Assembly (NCBI RefSeq): GCF_009749405.1 | Contig: NZ_WBIQ01000005.1 | Coordinates: 186,001 to 250,000 of the forward strand | Source of the DNA: Agromyces lapidis | GTDB lineage: Bacteria; Actinomycetota; Actinomycetes; Actinomycetales; Microbacteriaceae | Direction: 5' to 3' | Length of the DNA stretch: 64,000 bases | In this document: positions 42,007 through 50,865 of the stretch, piece after piece | Numbering within the stretch: position 1 is the first letter of the stretch | Layout: each line of letters opens with the position of its first letter | Position numbers and translations under genes: made by a program | The notes under the pieces: generated by a model | What the model was told of the DNA's origin: nothing | Database searches by the model: none | What the model saw: only the letters and a program-made list of their open reading frames with translations

Positions 42007-42849
42007 CTACTCGGCGTTCGCGAGGAAGGGCTCGTGCCGGTACTGGCCCTGCTCGAGGATCGCGACCGTCGCCTCGGGCACCTCGACGAAGGCGCCCGGC
42101 AGATCGCTGAGCGGCTCCGACACGATGACCCGCGCGTTCTTTCCGAACCCCCGCAGCCGCGCCTGCTCGGGATACATCTCCTGCAGCGTCGCCATGGCGA
42201 TCGAGTGGAACAGTGTTCGCGTCCGCCCCTGCGAGGAGTAGCGGAACGCCCAGACCATCGCACCGTCGGAGACCGCGACCGTGCCCTGCATCGGGAACTC
42301 CACGCCGTGCGCGTGACCGACCTCCTCGACCTTGCGGATCGCCGCAGCCATGCCCGCGACCGGATCGTCGCGGAGGCCCAGGGTGAGCGCGAGGTAGAAG
42401 AGCACCTCGGAGTCGGTCGTGCCCCGGATGAGCGGGTAGAACTCGGGGGCCACGGCGAGCGCGAGGTCGCGCCGCACGAGGTTCATGCCGGCGAGGCTGC
42501 CGTTGTGCATGAACAACCAGTTCTCGTGACGGAACGGATGGCAGTTCGTCTGCTGGATGGGCGGCCCGGCCGCCGCGCGCACGTGCGCGAAGAAGAGCGG
42601 GCTCTCGATCGCGTGCGTGATCTCGCGCAGGTTCTCGTCGTGCCAGGCCGGTTCGATGCTGTGGAAGAACGCCGGAGGAGTTCCGTCCACGGCATCCTTC
42701 GGATACCAGCCGACGCCGAAACCGTCGCCGTTGACCGTCTCGGCGCCGAGCGGAGAGTTCAGCGATTGCGCGACGAGCGAGTTCTGCGTGTCGAGGATGA
42801 GTTTGGACAGTTGGATCGGCTCACCCGAATACGCCAGCCAGCGACACAT
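42007..42849 (-). CDS. Class II glutamine amidotransferase
   Basis: This is a 280-residue Ntn-hydrolase. MCRWLAYSGEP leaves Cys2 as the N-terminal nucleophile after Met removal. NGDGFGVGWY, FFAHVRAAAGPPIQQTNCHPF and FMHNGSLAG are the glutaminase pocket motifs, as in YafJ and the ergothioneine enzyme EgtC. No ergothioneine genes are adjacent, so the acceptor reaction is unknown. The start is fixed by Cys2 and by GGAGGGAG upstream. Its promoter region faces that of the YdeI-family gene. Confidence 0.87.
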   Translation of the reverse strand: MCRWLAYSGEPIQLSKLILDTQNSLVAQSLNSPLGAETVNGDGFGVGWYPKDAVDGTPPAFFHSIEPAWHDENLREITHAIESPLFFAHVRAAAGPPIQQTNCHPFRHENWLFMHNGSLAGMNLVRRDLALAVAPEFYPLIRGTTDSEVLFYLALTLGLRDDPVAGMAAAIRKVEEVGHAHGVEFPMQGTVAVSDGAMVWAFRYSSQGRTRTLFHSIAMATLQEMYPEQARLRGFGKNARVIVSEPLSDLPGAFVEVPEATVAILEQGQYRHEPFLANAE

Positions 42850-42956
42850 GGTGCTCCCTCCCCAGGAGGTTACGGATGCCTCTGGGTCGAGAGTACGCCG
42901 ATTCGCCGCCGCACGGCAGGGCTGTCCAGAGGTCCGTCGTTCGCTAGCCTGTCGGC

Positions 42957-43538
42957 ATGGCCGACGGCGACGCACCCGAGTACTTCCAGCCCGAGTCCCG
43001 CGAGGCGTGGCGCGCGTGGCTGCTCGCACACCACGCACGGGCCGAGGGCGTCTGGTTCGTCTCCTGGCGCACGGCCACGGGGCGACCGCGCATCCCCTAC
43101 GAGGACGCCGTGATGGAGGCGCTCGCCGTCGGCTGGATCGACGGCCAGGCGAAGACCCTCGACGACGAACGGCACGGCCAGTGGTTCGCCCCGCGCAAGC
43201 CGCGCAGCCCGTGGGCGGCGACCAACAAGGCGCGCGTCGAGCTCATCGAGGCCGAGGGCTACATGCAGCCCGCCGGTCGCGCCGCGATCGAGGCCGCCAA
43301 GGCGAACGGCATGTGGAGCGTGTTCGACGACGCCGACCGGCTCATCGAGCCCCAGGAGCTGACCGCCCTCCTCGACGCCCACCCCGCCACTCGGGCCAAC
43401 TGGCAGTCGTTCCCGGCATCGGTGCGGCGCTGGGCGCTCTCGCAGATCGCCCTCGCGCAGCGACCCGAGACGCGAACCAAGCGGATCGAGGAGATCGCCC
43501 GCAAGACCGCAGCCGGCGAGCGCCCCGGCCCGCGCTGA
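42957..43538 (+). CDS. YdeI/OmpD-associated family protein
   Basis: This is a 193-residue protein with the family pattern: a Trp-rich N-terminus (REAWRAWLLAHHARAEGVWFVSW), the central EALAVGWIDGQAKTLDDERHGQWFAPRKPRSPWAATNKARVE and the C-terminal SQIALAQRPETRTKRIEEI. Members are small cytosolic proteins, sometimes annotated as bacteriocin-protection proteins, with no proven biochemistry. TAGCCT ends six bases before the ATG, so a leaderless mRNA is likely. Confidence 0.85.
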   Translation: MADGDAPEYFQPESREAWRAWLLAHHARAEGVWFVSWRTATGRPRIPYEDAVMEALAVGWIDGQAKTLDDERHGQWFAPRKPRSPWAATNKARVELIEAEGYMQPAGRAAIEAAKANGMWSVFDDADRLIEPQELTALLDAHPATRANWQSFPASVRRWALSQIALAQRPETRTKRIEEIARKTAAGERPGPR

Positions 43539-43577
43539 CGGTCTGGCATCCACGGCGCCGGATCACCCGGCTCCGGC

Positions 43578-44897
43578 CTATCCCTCGGCCGGCTCCTCGC
43601 CCGCGGGCTCCGCTCCCTCGGGGGTGATCGGGCAGACCGCGAGCTCCTGCATCTTCGTCGTCGCCTGCTCGAGCGACCACGGCAGCTCCACGAGCGGCTG
43701 CTCGCGACCGTCGAACGCTTTCGCCTTCGACCCGATCGAGGCGAGGGCGAACGCCGTCTCGCGCACGAACGCCGCGCCGGAGGTCGAGTTGTTGAGCGCG
43801 ACGACGACCGTGAGGCCGGTCTCGGGATCGGTGAAGGCGGCGGTCAGCGAGCCGGCCGACTCGCCGGCGGTGCCGCGCATCGGGCCGTACTGCGCGCCAC
43901 CGAGGCCGAACTGCTCCCAGACCGGCGCGTCTCCCCCGAGGTGCTCGGTCGTCCAGAGCTCGCGGGCGCTGCGCTCCCCCACGAGCGCGCCCGTTGCGAA
44001 GGCCTCGCTCAGCCTCCGGGCGTCGTCGAGGTCGGAGATCGCGCCCGCCGCAGCGGCGCCGATCGAACTCGACTGGGCGGAATCGTCATGGACCACCGTG
44101 CAGTCGGTCTTGCCGTCGCCGCCGGTTCCCGCCGCATAGGCGCCGAGCGCGCCCTCGTGGCCGGTGTCGGCGGGCGCCGGGATCTCGGTGTCGTCGAGGC
44201 CCAGGGGCTCGAGCACGTACTCCTCGGCGAGTTGGTTCCAATCGCGGCCGGTCGCCTCCTCCAGGGCGCGGGCGAGCAGCAGCACACCCGTGCGCGAGTA
44301 GGACCAGGCTTCGCCGGGCTGGCCCGTGCGCGTGGTCGCGAGGCCGCCGGCGAGAAGCTCGTTCGGCGACCAGACGCGCTCGGGGTTCGCGACGAAATGC
44401 GCCTCGAGCGCCGGGTAGTAGTCGGCGATGCCGGAGGTGTGGCGGCACAACTGCTCGAGAGTGATGCCGTCGAGTCCCGGCACCCTGTCGACGTATTCTG
44501 CGACGGAATCGTCGAGCGCGACGGTGCCCGCATCGACGAGCTCAAGGAGGATGAGGCACGTGATCTCGGAGGTCACCGTCGTGAGGTGGAACTCGGTCTC
44601 GTCGGTCACCGGGCGGGACTTCTCGCGGAAGTCGACGGTGCCGGATGCCCCGGTCCAGCCGCCGGCCCACGGCGCCCACACTCCGGCGACGCCGCCGCTC
44701 GATCCGCTGAGCGCGATGGCCTGTTCGAGCACCTGGTCGAGCTGCTCCACGACCTCGTCCCCGTACGCGGCATCGACGGGATCGAATCGGCTCGCCGGGT
44801 CGACGGTCCCCCCGGTGCATCCGGCGAGCGCGAGCACGGCGATGATCGCCGCGAGTGCCGAAGCTGCTCGCCGCCTGCCCCCAGAACGGTCAGCCAC
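43578..44897 (-). CDS. Beta-lactamase-fold lipoprotein, probably catalytically inactive
   Basis: This 439-residue lipoprotein (lipobox LAGC, residues 24-27) has the fold of class C beta-lactamases and DD-peptidases, seen in LCRHTSGIADY and GEAWSYSRTGVLLLARALEEATG. At the catalytic SxxK, expected after FHL, the sequence is TTVTS, so Ser is Thr107 and Lys is Ser110. The YxN motif is Y200-S-R202. Both changes should abolish acylation. It may be a peptidoglycan-binding or regulatory pseudoenzyme. A TACAAT on the minus strand at 44932-44927 could be its -10; GAGGGGG precedes the GTG. Confidence 0.82.
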   Translation of the reverse strand: MADRSGGRRRAASALAAIIAVLALAGCTGGTVDPASRFDPVDAAYGDEVVEQLDQVLEQAIALSGSSGGVAGVWAPWAGGWTGASGTVDFREKSRPVTDETEFHLTTVTSEITCLILLELVDAGTVALDDSVAEYVDRVPGLDGITLEQLCRHTSGIADYYPALEAHFVANPERVWSPNELLAGGLATTRTGQPGEAWSYSRTGVLLLARALEEATGRDWNQLAEEYVLEPLGLDDTEIPAPADTGHEGALGAYAAGTGGDGKTDCTVVHDDSAQSSSIGAAAAGAISDLDDARRLSEAFATGALVGERSARELWTTEHLGGDAPVWEQFGLGGAQYGPMRGTAGESAGSLTAAFTDPETGLTVVVALNNSTSGAAFVRETAFALASIGSKAKAFDGREQPLVELPWSLEQATTKMQELAVCPITPEGAEPAGEEPAEG

Positions 44898-45095
44898 CGT
44901 GCCCCCTCAGCCGTGTGTCCGCTGAAATTGTAACCCGCGATGCGGGATTCACCCGGCCGGCAGGCGGCGACGGAGCAGCGGAGACGCCCCCTCAGATGGT
45001 TAATGTCCGGACGCGCCCGAAAGGTTCCCGAATCATCGGCCCGCGCGCGCCGCAGCCCGACCGCCCGCCGGCCGGGGTCGCGAGGAGGCGGGCGC

Positions 45096-46403
45096 TCAGC
45101 GGGCGGCGGTGCCGATCTCGCGGGCGGCACCCGCCATGAAGCGCTCGACGTTGCGGTCGACGATGATGTCGCTCGGCCGCAGCGGCCGCTGCAGGTAGAG
45201 CCCCTCGAGCGAGGTGAGCCGACTCAACGCCACGTACGTCTGCCCGGGACTGAACACGCGCGGCCCGAGGTCGACGATCGCGGTGTCGTAGCTCGCGCCC
45301 TGAGACTTGTGGATCGTCACCGCCCAGGCGAGCCGGAGCGGGAACTGGGTGAACTCGGCGACGATCTCCTTCTCGAGCTTCTTGCGCGCCGCGTGCCAGG
45401 TGTAGCGGTACTTCTCCCAGGTGACGGGTTCGATCTCGTGCTCCTCGCCGTCGATCTCCACCCGCACCTCGCGCTTCAACGAGGTGATCGTGCCGATCGT
45501 GCCGTTCACCCAGCGCTGCCCGTCGGGCCCGATCGCCGTGTCGTTGCGGAGGAACATCACCTGCGCCCCGACCTTGAGCTCGAGCCGCTCGTCGGCCGGG
45601 AACGCCCGCCCGCCGAAGTCGCCGTTCACCTCGGCCGCGTTCGCCTTCGACTTGCCGGGCAGGCGCGCCAACTGCGTCGCGTTGATGCGGTTGACGGTGC
45701 TGTTCGTGGTCGCGAGCGTGATCGCACCCTGCTCGGGCAGCGGGCGCCTGGCGCCCACCCCGTTGAGCACGCCCGCCATCTCGGCCGTCACCCGCCCGTG
45801 CCGCACGGCGTTCAGCAGCTGCTTGAACTGGTCGTCGTGCTGGCGGTGGATCTCGCCGAGCTCGAAGATCTTGAGGTCGGCCTCGCGCCAGACCTTCGCG
45901 TCGAAGAACCACATCGAGTCGTAGGTGTCGGCGAAGTAGGCGCGCTCGTCGGCGTCGCCCGGTACGGGTGCGAGCTGGTACGGGTCGCCGAAGAGCACCA
46001 CCTGGGCGCCGCCGAACGGCTCGAGCGGGCGCTGCCTCGCCTGCCGGAGCGAGCGGTCCATCGCGTCCATCAGGTCGGCGTTCACCATCGAGACCTCGTC
46101 GATGACGAGGGTGTCCATCGCGTTCAGGATCTTGCGGACCGCGTCGTTCTGGTCGATGTCGTGATCGGCGATGACGCCGATCGGCAGGCGGAAGAGCGAG
46201 TGGATGGTCTGCCCGCCGACGTTCAGCGCCGCGACCCCGGTCGGCGCGCAGATCACGATCTGCTTCTTCGTCTGCCAGTTGAGGTGGTTCAGCAGCGTCG
46301 ACTTGCCGGTGCCCGCGCGACCCGTCACGAAGACGTGCTCGCGGGTCTCCTCGATCGCCTGGAACACCGCGGCCTGTTCGCGGGAGAGGGTCACGTTCTG
46401 CAC
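45096..46403 (-). CDS. Pif1/RecD-like superfamily 1 DNA helicase
   Basis: This is a 435-residue helicase with Walker A VTGRAGTGKST (residues 26-36), APTGVAA (motif Ia), VIDEVSMV (Asp102-Glu103, motif II), FGDPYQLAPV (motif III), FELGEIHRQ (motif IV), and AWAVTIHKSQGASYD and YVALSRLTS (motifs V and VI). It matches the Pif1-like branch, 5'-3' helicases acting on G-quadruplexes or stalled forks. The GTG at 46403 gives the usual compact N-terminus (VQNVTLSREQAAVF); open frame upstream is not protein-like. It is divergent from a membrane protein gene. Confidence 0.88.
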   Translation of the reverse strand: MQNVTLSREQAAVFQAIEETREHVFVTGRAGTGKSTLLNHLNWQTKKQIVICAPTGVAALNVGGQTIHSLFRLPIGVIADHDIDQNDAVRKILNAMDTLVIDEVSMVNADLMDAMDRSLRQARQRPLEPFGGAQVVLFGDPYQLAPVPGDADERAYFADTYDSMWFFDAKVWREADLKIFELGEIHRQHDDQFKQLLNAVRHGRVTAEMAGVLNGVGARRPLPEQGAITLATTNSTVNRINATQLARLPGKSKANAAEVNGDFGGRAFPADERLELKVGAQVMFLRNDTAIGPDGQRWVNGTIGTITSLKREVRVEIDGEEHEIEPVTWEKYRYTWHAARKKLEKEIVAEFTQFPLRLAWAVTIHKSQGASYDTAIVDLGPRVFSPGQTYVALSRLTSLEGLYLQRPLRPSDIIVDRNVERFMAGAAREIGTAAR

Positions 46404-46594
46404 GGCGGTCTTTCGATGGGCGGATGTCTCGGGGCCGGCGCCGCACCTGGGTGGGCGCCGCGCGGCGGCGCTCCCACTGTAACCGCGTACGGGGGCGACC
46501 CGGGGCCGCGGCGCCGACTCCGTGGCATCCGAGACGCCCGTACCGGCTGTGGAGATCCTCAGCTTCCCGCCGTCGCGAAACATAGACTGTGCGG

Positions 46595-47641
46595 GTGGGG
46601 AACGCAGGCGAGGTGCAGAGGCGGGTCTCGCTGCTGGCCGTCGCCGGGTGGGCCGGGCTCGCCACGCTCCTCATCGCCGCCTTCCTCGCCGCGCTCGGCG
46701 GGCTGAACCAGTCGATCTACGGCGCATCGAGCTTCGTGAAGGGCTACCTCGAGGCCATCGCCGACGACGACATCGCGACCGCGTCGACGACGCCAGGGGT
46801 CGCGCTCGACGACGCCACCCTCGAGGAGCTCGGGCTGCCCGCCGACATCTCGACGGCGATGCTGCGCTCGGGCGTCGTCGCGTCGGCGCCCGAAGACATC
46901 AGCATCGTCGACGACGTCACGCACTCCGACGGCAGCCACTCGGTGACGGCGAGCTACCGCCTCGGCACCGAGATCGCCGAATCGACCTTCGAGGTGCGCC
47001 CCATCGAGGCGCTCTACGGCGTGCTCGCCCGGTGGCAGTTCTCCGACAGCCCGCTCGCCGTGATCGACGTCACCGCGGCGCACAACCCGCTCTTCACCGT
47101 CGGCTCACTGACCCTCGACACCCGCGCGACGAAGACCGGCGACGAGCTCGCCGCGTTCACGCAGGTCGCCCCGTACCTCGCGATCGCCCCGGCGGTGTAC
47201 GAGTTCTCGTACGACTCGCCGCTGCTCGCCGCCCCGCACGTCACCGTGCCGGCGAGCGCCGCCGAGCAGGTCGCCGTCACCGTCGACGCCCAGCCGACTC
47301 CGGCGTTCGTCGAACGCGTGCAGACGAAGGTCGACGAGTACCTCGCCGCGTGCGCCGCGCAGCCCGTGCTGCAACCGGCCGACTGCCCCTTCGGCATCGA
47401 GATCGACGACCGGGTCACGAGCGAACCCGTGTGGACCATCGTGACGACCCCCCAGGTGACCCTGACCGCCGGCGAGGACTCGTTCGACATGCCGCCCACC
47501 GAAGGCGTCGCGCACATCTCGGTCGAACTGCAGGATCTCTTCGACGGCCACTACTACACCCGTGAAGAAGACCGCCCGTTCACGCTGGCGCTCGCCGCGA
47601 CGATCCGCCCCGACGGCTCGATCGCCATCCAGCTGCAGTAG
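46595..47641 (+). CDS. Hypothetical membrane-anchored protein
   Basis: This 348-residue protein has one N-terminal transmembrane helix (VSLLAVAGWAGLATLLIAAFLAALGG) and a large extracytoplasmic part. It contains a repeated NTF2-like theme (FVKGYLEAIADDDIATAST near residue 40) and two Cys residues in LAACAAQPVLQPADCPFG. The GTG at 46595 is preferred over one two codons earlier, because TAGACT ends exactly six bases before it, the leaderless layout seen elsewhere here. I cannot assign a family or function. Confidence 0.7.
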   Translation: MGNAGEVQRRVSLLAVAGWAGLATLLIAAFLAALGGLNQSIYGASSFVKGYLEAIADDDIATASTTPGVALDDATLEELGLPADISTAMLRSGVVASAPEDISIVDDVTHSDGSHSVTASYRLGTEIAESTFEVRPIEALYGVLARWQFSDSPLAVIDVTAAHNPLFTVGSLTLDTRATKTGDELAAFTQVAPYLAIAPAVYEFSYDSPLLAAPHVTVPASAAEQVAVTVDAQPTPAFVERVQTKVDEYLAACAAQPVLQPADCPFGIEIDDRVTSEPVWTIVTTPQVTLTAGEDSFDMPPTEGVAHISVELQDLFDGHYYTREEDRPFTLALAATIRPDGSIAIQLQ

Positions 47642-47680
47642 GCATCCGCACCCTGCTGCTCAGCTCTGCTGCTCAGCTCT

Positions 47681-47754
47681 GCTGCTTGTGCAGGAATTTG
47701 GGCGCCATGGTGCCCTGGGAGCCGGGATAGGGCCCATTTTCCTGCAGAAGCAGC
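47681..47754. terminator. Long imperfect hairpin between convergent genes
   Basis: GCTGCTTGTGCAGGAATTTG (from 47681) and the matching right arm ending in GCAGAAGCAGC at 47754 pair at 20 of 23 positions, with mismatches forming small internal loops. The sequence lies between a plus-strand and a minus-strand gene, so a bidirectional terminator is likely. CTGCTGCTCAGCT occurs twice just to its left. Confidence 0.6.
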
Positions 47755-47781
47755 GTGAACGGTCGGGATGCCGCGGGTGGA

Positions 47782-49788
47782 TCAGCGTTCGCTGTCGCGC
47801 GCGGCGATCGCGGCGAGCCGGGCGTTGTACTCCTCGAGCTCGGCGTCACCGGTGCGGTCGGCATGGCGATCGCGGCGCTTCGACTCCTTCTCGTCGCTGC
47901 GCGACCACTGGAACGCGACGGTGATCGCGAGCGCCACGGTGGGGATCTCACCGATCGACCAGGCGATGCCGCCGCCGAGCTGCTGGTCGGCGAGCGCGTC
48001 GGTGCCCCAGCCCATCGCGCCGTACCAGTCGGCGAGCAGCAGCCCCGTGCCGGTCATGATCGCGAGGCCGAAGAACGCGTGGAACGCCATCGTGCCGAGC
48101 AGCAGCAGCAGCCGGAACGGGTACGGCAGGCGGTACGGCACCGGGTCGATCCCGATGAGCGACTGCACGAACAGGTAGCCCGTGATGAGGAAGTGCACGA
48201 TCATCCACTCGTGGCCGATGTGGTCGAACATCGTCCAGCGGAAGAGCGGCGAGTAGTAGAACACCCAGAGCGAGCCGGCGAAGAGCACGGCGGCGACGAT
48301 CGGGTTCGCGATGATGCCGGCGAACTTCGAGTGCACCGCGAGCATGATCCACTCGCGCCCGCCGCGGCTGCCGTCTTTGCGCGGCCTGATCGCCCGGGCT
48401 GCGAGCGTGACCGGTGCACCCGGCACGAGCAGCACGGGCACCGCCATGGTCAGCACCATGTGCGCGAGCATGTGCGCCGAGAACAGGTACTGCTCGTAGA
48501 CGTTCACGCCGCCGTTGGTGACGTAGGCGAGCAGCAGCAGGCCCGACACCCAGAGCACCGTGCGGTAGACGGGCCACTTGTCGCCGCGCTTGCGGAGACG
48601 GCGGGCACCGGCGAGGTAGAAGAAGATGCCGAAGCCGCAGGCGAGCAGCCAGATGAGGTCGGGGTTCCACTCGGTGAAGTAGCGGAACGTCTCGGGCCAC
48701 GGCGGCAGCGGCTCGCCCGTGAGGATCTCGGCGGGCGTGCGCGCGAGCTCCCCCGCCTCCTCGGAGACCGGGGTCGCCGTGCGTGCGAGCGCCGCCGCGA
48801 CGCCCGAGGCGAGCCCCATGAACGCGAGCTCCGCGACGACGAGCCACCAGAAGTAGGTCTTCGCCGGTCGAGGAGCGCCCGACGAAGGAGAACGCGACTC
48901 GAGACCCGCACCCCGCGACATCCGCCCGATCAGCCACCGCCGCTGCGCGGCGCCGAACAGCCCGAGCGCGATCAGCGCCGCGACCTTCACGACGACGAGC
49001 GCGCCGTACGGCGTCGCGAGCTGGTCGAGGGTGCCGATGCGCAGGGCCGCGCTCGCGTACCCCGAGACCGCGACGACGATGAAGCAGATGAGCGCGACCG
49101 TCGAGTAGCGGGCGAGCACGACCGGCAGCCGCTTCGCGCCGAGCTCGCGCTGCAGCAGCACGATCGTGACGAGGCCGCCGAGCCAGACGGCCGCGAAGAC
49201 GAGGTGCAGGCCGAGCCCGGTGACGGCGGCGGCGTGGCCCGCGGCGCCGGCCGCGTGGCCCTGCTGCGCCATCGGCACGAGCGAGGCGACCGCGAGCACC
49301 GTCACGAACACGAGCGCCGTGTGGTTGCGCACCGCGAAGCAGAGCACCGTGACGGCGGCCGCGACGAGCGTCGTGATGAGCCACGACTGCCCGAGCTCGA
49401 TCGTCGTGACGAACTGGCCGAGCTTCTGCCCGAACGCGTCGCTGAGATCGAACGGCACCGCCGTGACGAGGATGAAGGTGAACAGCCCGGTCGCGGCGCT
49501 CGCGACCGTCATCACCGCGGCCGAGGCGGCGGCGACGTCGAGAGCGAGGTCGAACTCGCGCTTCTTCGGGCTCAGCGCCCAGACGGCGAGCACGAGTGCG
49601 CCGATCATGCCGGCGGCGCCGAGGTTCACGAAGAGCTTCGACACAGGCACGCCGTAGCGGGCCAGCGGCCCCGGGTCCTGGATCAGCTGTTCGGCGGCGC
49701 CCCCGCCGAACGAGAGTGCGGCGAAGGTCGCCAGAAGGGCGACGGCGGTGAGCACGGCAGGACCGAGCACTCGGACGGAGCGGGGCAC
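47782..49788 (-). CDS. CopD-CtaG fusion: copper-linked cytochrome oxidase assembly membrane protein
   Basis: This is a 668-residue protein with about sixteen helices. The N-terminal half is CopD-like (GLGLHLVFAAVWLGGLVTIVLL, ARYSTVALICFIVVAVSGY). The C-terminal half is the caa3-type CtaG domain (YEQYLFSAHMLAHMVLTMAVPVLL, DHIGHEWMIVHFLITGYLFVQ), with several membrane His residues that could carry copper. Such fusions are common in actinobacteria and deliver copper to the oxidase. A cytosolic loop, LESRSPSSGAPRP, joins the halves and is encoded by a degenerate copy of the palindromic repeat (48866-48906). TAGGCT lies six bases before the GTG start. Confidence 0.88.
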   Translation of the reverse strand: MPRSVRVLGPAVLTAVALLATFAALSFGGGAAEQLIQDPGPLARYGVPVSKLFVNLGAAGMIGALVLAVWALSPKKREFDLALDVAAASAAVMTVASAATGLFTFILVTAVPFDLSDAFGQKLGQFVTTIELGQSWLITTLVAAAVTVLCFAVRNHTALVFVTVLAVASLVPMAQQGHAAGAAGHAAAVTGLGLHLVFAAVWLGGLVTIVLLQRELGAKRLPVVLARYSTVALICFIVVAVSGYASAALRIGTLDQLATPYGALVVVKVAALIALGLFGAAQRRWLIGRMSRGAGLESRSPSSGAPRPAKTYFWWLVVAELAFMGLASGVAAALARTATPVSEEAGELARTPAEILTGEPLPPWPETFRYFTEWNPDLIWLLACGFGIFFYLAGARRLRKRGDKWPVYRTVLWVSGLLLLAYVTNGGVNVYEQYLFSAHMLAHMVLTMAVPVLLVPGAPVTLAARAIRPRKDGSRGGREWIMLAVHSKFAGIIANPIVAAVLFAGSLWVFYYSPLFRWTMFDHIGHEWMIVHFLITGYLFVQSLIGIDPVPYRLPYPFRLLLLLGTMAFHAFFGLAIMTGTGLLLADWYGAMGWGTDALADQQLGGGIAWSIGEIPTVALAITVAFQWSRSDEKESKRRDRHADRTGDAELEEYNARLAAIAARDSER
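48866..48906. repeat. Degenerate palindromic repeat inside the CopD-CtaG gene
   Basis: GGTCGAGGAGCGC..GGAGAACGCGACTCGAGACC keeps the ends and part of the core of the 27-base element, with an enlarged middle. It lies in frame in the loop between the two domains of the protein, where an insertion would be tolerated. Confidence 0.65.
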
Positions 49789-49868
49789 CGAACCAGCCTA
49801 GACGGCACAGGCTGGATGCCTCGTGGGCGCCCTCGCGCACGGGGCACTCCGCAGCATCCCCATCGCGT

Positions 49869-49937
49869 TTCAGGAATTCGCACGCACGTCAGGTCGACTC
49901 CGCCCGAATCGTCCTGATCAGCGTGCGTTGTCCTGAA
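49869..49937. repeat. Imperfect inverted repeat with 25-base arms
   Basis: TTCAGGAATTCGCACGCACG (plus TCAGG) at 49869-49893 and CCTGATCAGCGTGCGTTGTC (plus CTGAA) at 49913-49937 pair at 19 of 25 positions in blocks of 7, 7 and 5. It lies upstream of the CopD-CtaG gene and downstream of the HU gene. It may be an old terminator or an operator region. Confidence 0.45.
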
Positions 49938-49953
49938 TCCCTCGCAGGAACGG

Positions 49954-49989
49954 CGAAGGGGCGCACGGCTCGCGCCGCACGCCCCTTCG
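49954..49989 (-). terminator. Terminator of the HU gene
   Basis: CGAAGGGGCG (49954-49963) pairs perfectly with CGCCCCTTCG (49980-49989), with a further GGC/GCC pairing in the loop. It begins 11 bases after the HU stop codon. Confidence 0.75.
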
Positions 49990-50000
49990 GAAGACTCTGG

Positions 50001-50288
50001 TTACTTGGCAGCAGCCTTGAGCTTCGAACCGGCCGAGACCTTGACCGAGTAGCCGGCCGGGATCTCGATGGTGGCACCCGTCTGCGGGTTGCGGCCGGTG
50101 CGCGCAGCGCGGTGCGTGCGCTCGACGGCGAGCCAGCCCGGGATGGAGACCTTGGTGCCCGAGCCCACGGACTCGGCGAGCGCCTCGAACAGACCGCCGA
50201 GCACGGCGTCGACGGTGGCCTGGCTCTGGCCGGTCGACGCAGCGATCTTCGCGACGAGCTCGGTCTTGTTCAGCGACTTGTCAGCCAT
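50001..50288 (-). CDS. hup: HU-family nucleoid DNA-binding protein
   Basis: This is a 95-residue HU monomer. MADKSLNKTELVAKIAASTGQSQATVDAVLGGLFEALAESVG forms the helical base, VSIPGWLAVERTHRAARTGRNPQTGATIEIPAG the beta arm with its intercalating proline region, and SVKVSAGSKLKAAAK the end. It lacks the long Lys/Ala-rich tail of mycobacterial HupB. GAGGAGG precedes the ATG. Upstream, GCTGTATGTACAGC (50311-50324) is a perfect 14-base palindrome that may be an operator. Confidence 0.95.
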   Translation of the reverse strand: MADKSLNKTELVAKIAASTGQSQATVDAVLGGLFEALAESVGSGTKVSIPGWLAVERTHRAARTGRNPQTGATIEIPAGYSVKVSAGSKLKAAAK

Positions 50289-50501
50289 TGAATGTCCTCC
50301 TCGGACGTTCGCTGTATGTACAGCACTTTGTTGAAGATTCGGGAACGAGCTTGCGCCGCCCCCGTGGCCGTTGAGGCCGCCTCGAATGTAACAGAGATCC
50401 GCGGAATCTCGCGGATTTCCGGGCCTTTCGCGCACCTTGCCCCGGCGTGTCGCGCGTCGGGAGACCCCGAAACGGGCCGCAAGCGGCCAGGAGACGGCGA
50501 A

Positions 50502-50533
50502 AGGGGCGCCCCGGAGTGATCCGGGGCGCCCCT
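50502..50533 (-). terminator. Rho-independent terminator of the ribosomal protein operon
   Basis: AGGGGCGCCCCGGA (50502-50515) and TCCGGGGCGCCCCT (50520-50533) form a perfect 14-bp stem with a GTGA loop. On the minus strand a short T-run follows. It ends the rpmB-rpmG-rpsN transcript. Confidence 0.85.
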
Positions 50534-50556
50534 CTCGTGAAGCGTGAAGCTACTGC

Positions 50557-50862
50557 TTACCAGCTCGACTTGGTGATGCCGGGCAGTTCGCCACGGTGCG
50601 CCATGTCGCGGAAGCGGACACGCGAGACACCGAACTTCGTGAGCACGCCACGGGGGCGGCCGTCGATGGCGTCGCGCGAACGCACGCGGATGGGCGAGGC
50701 GTTGCGGGGCAGCTTCTGCAGGCCCACGCGAGCGGCCTCGCGGCTCTCGTCGGTGCCGTTCGGGTCGACGAGCGCCTTCTTCAGCTCGAGACGCTTCTCG
50801 GCGTAGCGGTCGACGATCACCTTGCGCTGCTCGTTGCGAGCGATCTTGCTCTTCTTCGCCAT
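50557..50862 (-). CDS. rpsN: 30S ribosomal protein S14, zinc-free type
   Basis: This is a 101-residue S14. [24 protein letters not shown] and the C-terminal [24 protein letters not shown] are diagnostic. The length and the absence of any CxxC pair mark the zinc-independent form; the zinc form is about 61 residues with four cysteines. It is the third gene of the L28-L33-S14 operon and ends just before a terminator. In many actinobacteria such sets are spare copies switched on by zinc shortage. Confidence 0.95.
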   Translation of the reverse strand: MAKKSKIARNEQRKVIVDRYAEKRLELKKALVDPNGTDESREAARVGLQKLPRNASPIRVRSRDAIDGRPRGVLTKFGVSRVRFRDMAHRGELPGITKSSW

Positions 50863-50865
50863 GAT

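Noticed and set aside
47948..49840. Long open frames overlapping the CopD-CtaG gene on both strands
   Set aside because: They encode Arg/Ala/Asp-rich sequence with no membrane helices, whereas the chosen frame shows sixteen helices and clear family motifs.
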